DNA of 8,193 nt from Acidobacteriota bacterium (GTDB lineage Bacteria; Acidobacteriota; Thermoanaerobaculia; Multivoradales; JAHEKO01): contig JAPUJD010000056.1 of the NCBI GenBank assembly GCA_027296385.1, positions 1 to 8,193 on the forward strand, given 5' to 3'. Both the position numbers and the translations under genes were made by a program. The notes beneath the pieces were generated by a model. That model was not told the origin of the DNA and did not search any database. It saw only the letters and a list, made by a program, of their open reading frames with translations. Positions 7,088 to 8,193 of this stretch are shown here, piece by piece. Each line of letters starts with the position of its first letter. Within the stretch, counting starts at the first letter, position 1.

Positions 7088-7093
7088 GCGTCC

Positions 7094-8193
7094 ATGCCAC
7101 GGTTCCCCCAAGTCAACCCCTCGGTCCGCTCGATGCCGGGTACGGTCTACTCGTCCCTGGCCCAGCGACTGGCCACCTACGACGGCCAGGTCTACCCCCT
7201 GCACGTTGGTGACACCTGGATGGAGCCGGCGATCGGCTGCCGCATGCAAGACCTCAAAGAGGCTGACTACCCGGGCCTGCATCGCTACGCACAGCCCCAG
7301 GGGCGGCCGGATCTCCTCGCCGCGCTCGCCGAGAGGACTACCCAGCGCACGGGCATCGAAACGACGACCGACGACATTCTGGTGGCAGCCGGCGCAACCG
7401 GTGCCCTCGGCGCCGTCGCCGGCGCCCTGCTGGAAAACGGTGACGAGGTGCTGATCCTGGCCCCGTTCTGGCCGCTGATCTCCGGCATCGTCAGCTCCTT
7501 CGGCGGACGGCCCGTGCCGGTACCCTTCATCGGCCGGGCCGATTCGGTCGAGACCGCGGTCGAGATCGTCGAGGAGCGGCGTTCGACGCGCACCGTGGCG
7601 CTCTACCTCAACACCCCGAACAACCCCACCGGCAGAGTGCTGCCCGGCGAGTGGTTGGAAGCGCTGGCCGAATGGTGTCGGCGCCACGAGCTTTGGCTGA
7701 TCTCCGACGAAGTCTACGAGGACTACGTGTTCGACGGCGAGCACGTCTACACGCGGCCCTTCGCGCCCGAGCGCACATTCTCAGCCTACTCCTTCTCCAA
7801 GGCCTACGGCATGGCAGGCAATCGCTGCGGCTACGTCGTGGGGCCGACCGACGTGATGGGCGACCTGCGCAAGATCAGCACCCACACTTTCTACTCGACC
7901 CCCACCGCCGCCCAGATCGCCGGGCTGCGGGCTCTCGAGTTGGGCGACGAGTGGATCGCGAATGCGCGGGCCAGGTACCTGGAGCTCGGCAGCCAGGCGG
8001 CCGAGCGCCTCGGCGTCGAGCCGCCCAGCGGCAGCACCTTTCTTTTTCTCGACGTCGCCGAGCACCTCGATGACCGCGGGCTCGGCGGCTTCCTCGAGGC
8101 CTGCGCCGACCGCGGGCTGTTCCTGGCGCCAGGCCCGAGCTTCGGCCCCTACCCCACCCACGTCCGGGTCTGCTTCACCGCCGCCGAGCCCGC
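7094..8193 (+). CDS. PLP-dependent aminotransferase, class I/II (3' end cut by window edge)
   Basis: Translation from the ATG at 7094 runs 366 codons to the edge without a stop, and family members are usually about 380-400 residues, so only the C-terminus is missing. Fold-type I aminotransferase landmarks are all present: GLHRYAQPQGRPDLLAALAER at 61-81, the PLP-phosphate-binding GATGALG at 100-106, Phe125/Trp126 near the ring, NTPNNPTGRV at 173-182, SDEVYEDYVFDG at 204-215 with Asp205 and Tyr208, the Schiff-base lysine Lys236 in YSFSKAYGMAGNRCGY, Arg244, and the alpha-carboxylate-binding Arg358 in HVRVCFT. It should transfer amino groups between an amino acid and a 2-oxo acid in the cytoplasm; the preferred substrate cannot be told. 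A second in-frame Met at residue 14 is possible but less likely. It is divergent from the hydrolase-led operon and shares its 63-base upstream region. Confidence 0.93.
   Translation, partial: MPRFPQVNPSVRSMPGTVYSSLAQRLATYDGQVYPLHVGDTWMEPAIGCRMQDLKEADYPGLHRYAQPQGRPDLLAALAERTTQRTGIETTTDDILVAAGATGALGAVAGALLENGDEVLILAPFWPLISGIVSSFGGRPVPVPFIGRADSVETAVEIVEERRSTRTVALYLNTPNNPTGRVLPGEWLEALAEWCRRHELWLISDEVYEDYVFDGEHVYTRPFAPERTFSAYSFSKAYGMAGNRCGYVVGPTDVMGDLRKISTHTFYSTPTAAQIAGLRALELGDEWIANARARYLELGSQAAERLGVEPPSGSTFLFLDVAEHLDDRGLGGFLEACADRGLFLAPGPSFGPYPTHVRVCFTAAEP

Noticed and set aside
7040..7744. 234-codon open frame on the minus strand, which would precede the leftward operon
   Set aside because: Antisense to the aminotransferase, whose catalytic motifs are all in the plus-strand frame. 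It also runs through the divergent promoter region and has no recognisable domain.

Overview
The window is a fully packed stretch of a GC-rich bacterial chromosome (about two thirds GC by eye). It carries housekeeping and transport genes and shows no mobile element, CRISPR array, RNA gene or long non-coding gap. High GC, GTG starts, a fused Nudix/metallo-beta-lactamase enzyme and an oligopeptidase B fit an environmental bacterium such as an acidobacterium-like or myxobacterium-like lineage. That placement is inference and weak.

Layout. Six genes run leftward (minus strand) from about 7030 to beyond the left edge. In transcription order they are: a Nudix + MBL-fold fusion hydrolase (7030-5405), oligopeptidase B ptrB (5408-3327), apaG (3330-2920), an ABC transporter ATPase (2849-1926), its ABC-2 type permease (1929-607), and an isoprenylcysteine methyltransferase-like membrane methyltransferase (610 to <1). 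A PLP-dependent class I/II aminotransferase runs rightward from 7094 past the right edge. The two edge genes are cut by the window.

Organisation. Four of the five junctions in the leftward series are 4-base NTGA overlaps, where the stop of one gene overlaps the ATG or GTG of the next. The fifth, between apaG and the ABC ATPase, is a 70-base gap. That gap contains a 10-codon reading frame whose TGA overlaps the GTG of the ATPase in the same way. The 63-base gap between the leftward series and the aminotransferase carries promoter-like elements on both strands. Each is placed so that transcription would begin at, or within about two bases of, the start codon, so both divergent mRNAs may be leaderless or nearly so.

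How the genes may work together. The ATPase and permease form one exporter of the two-gene ABC-2 type. The membrane methyltransferase is translationally coupled to it. The upstream trio (Nudix-MBL hydrolase, peptidase, ApaG) looks cytoplasmic and metabolic, with no obvious single pathway. I found no convincing undescribed defence or mobile system. The points most worth a second look are the leaderless divergent promoters, the Nudix-MBL fusion with an enlarged Nudix loop, and the small leader frame before the ABC genes.
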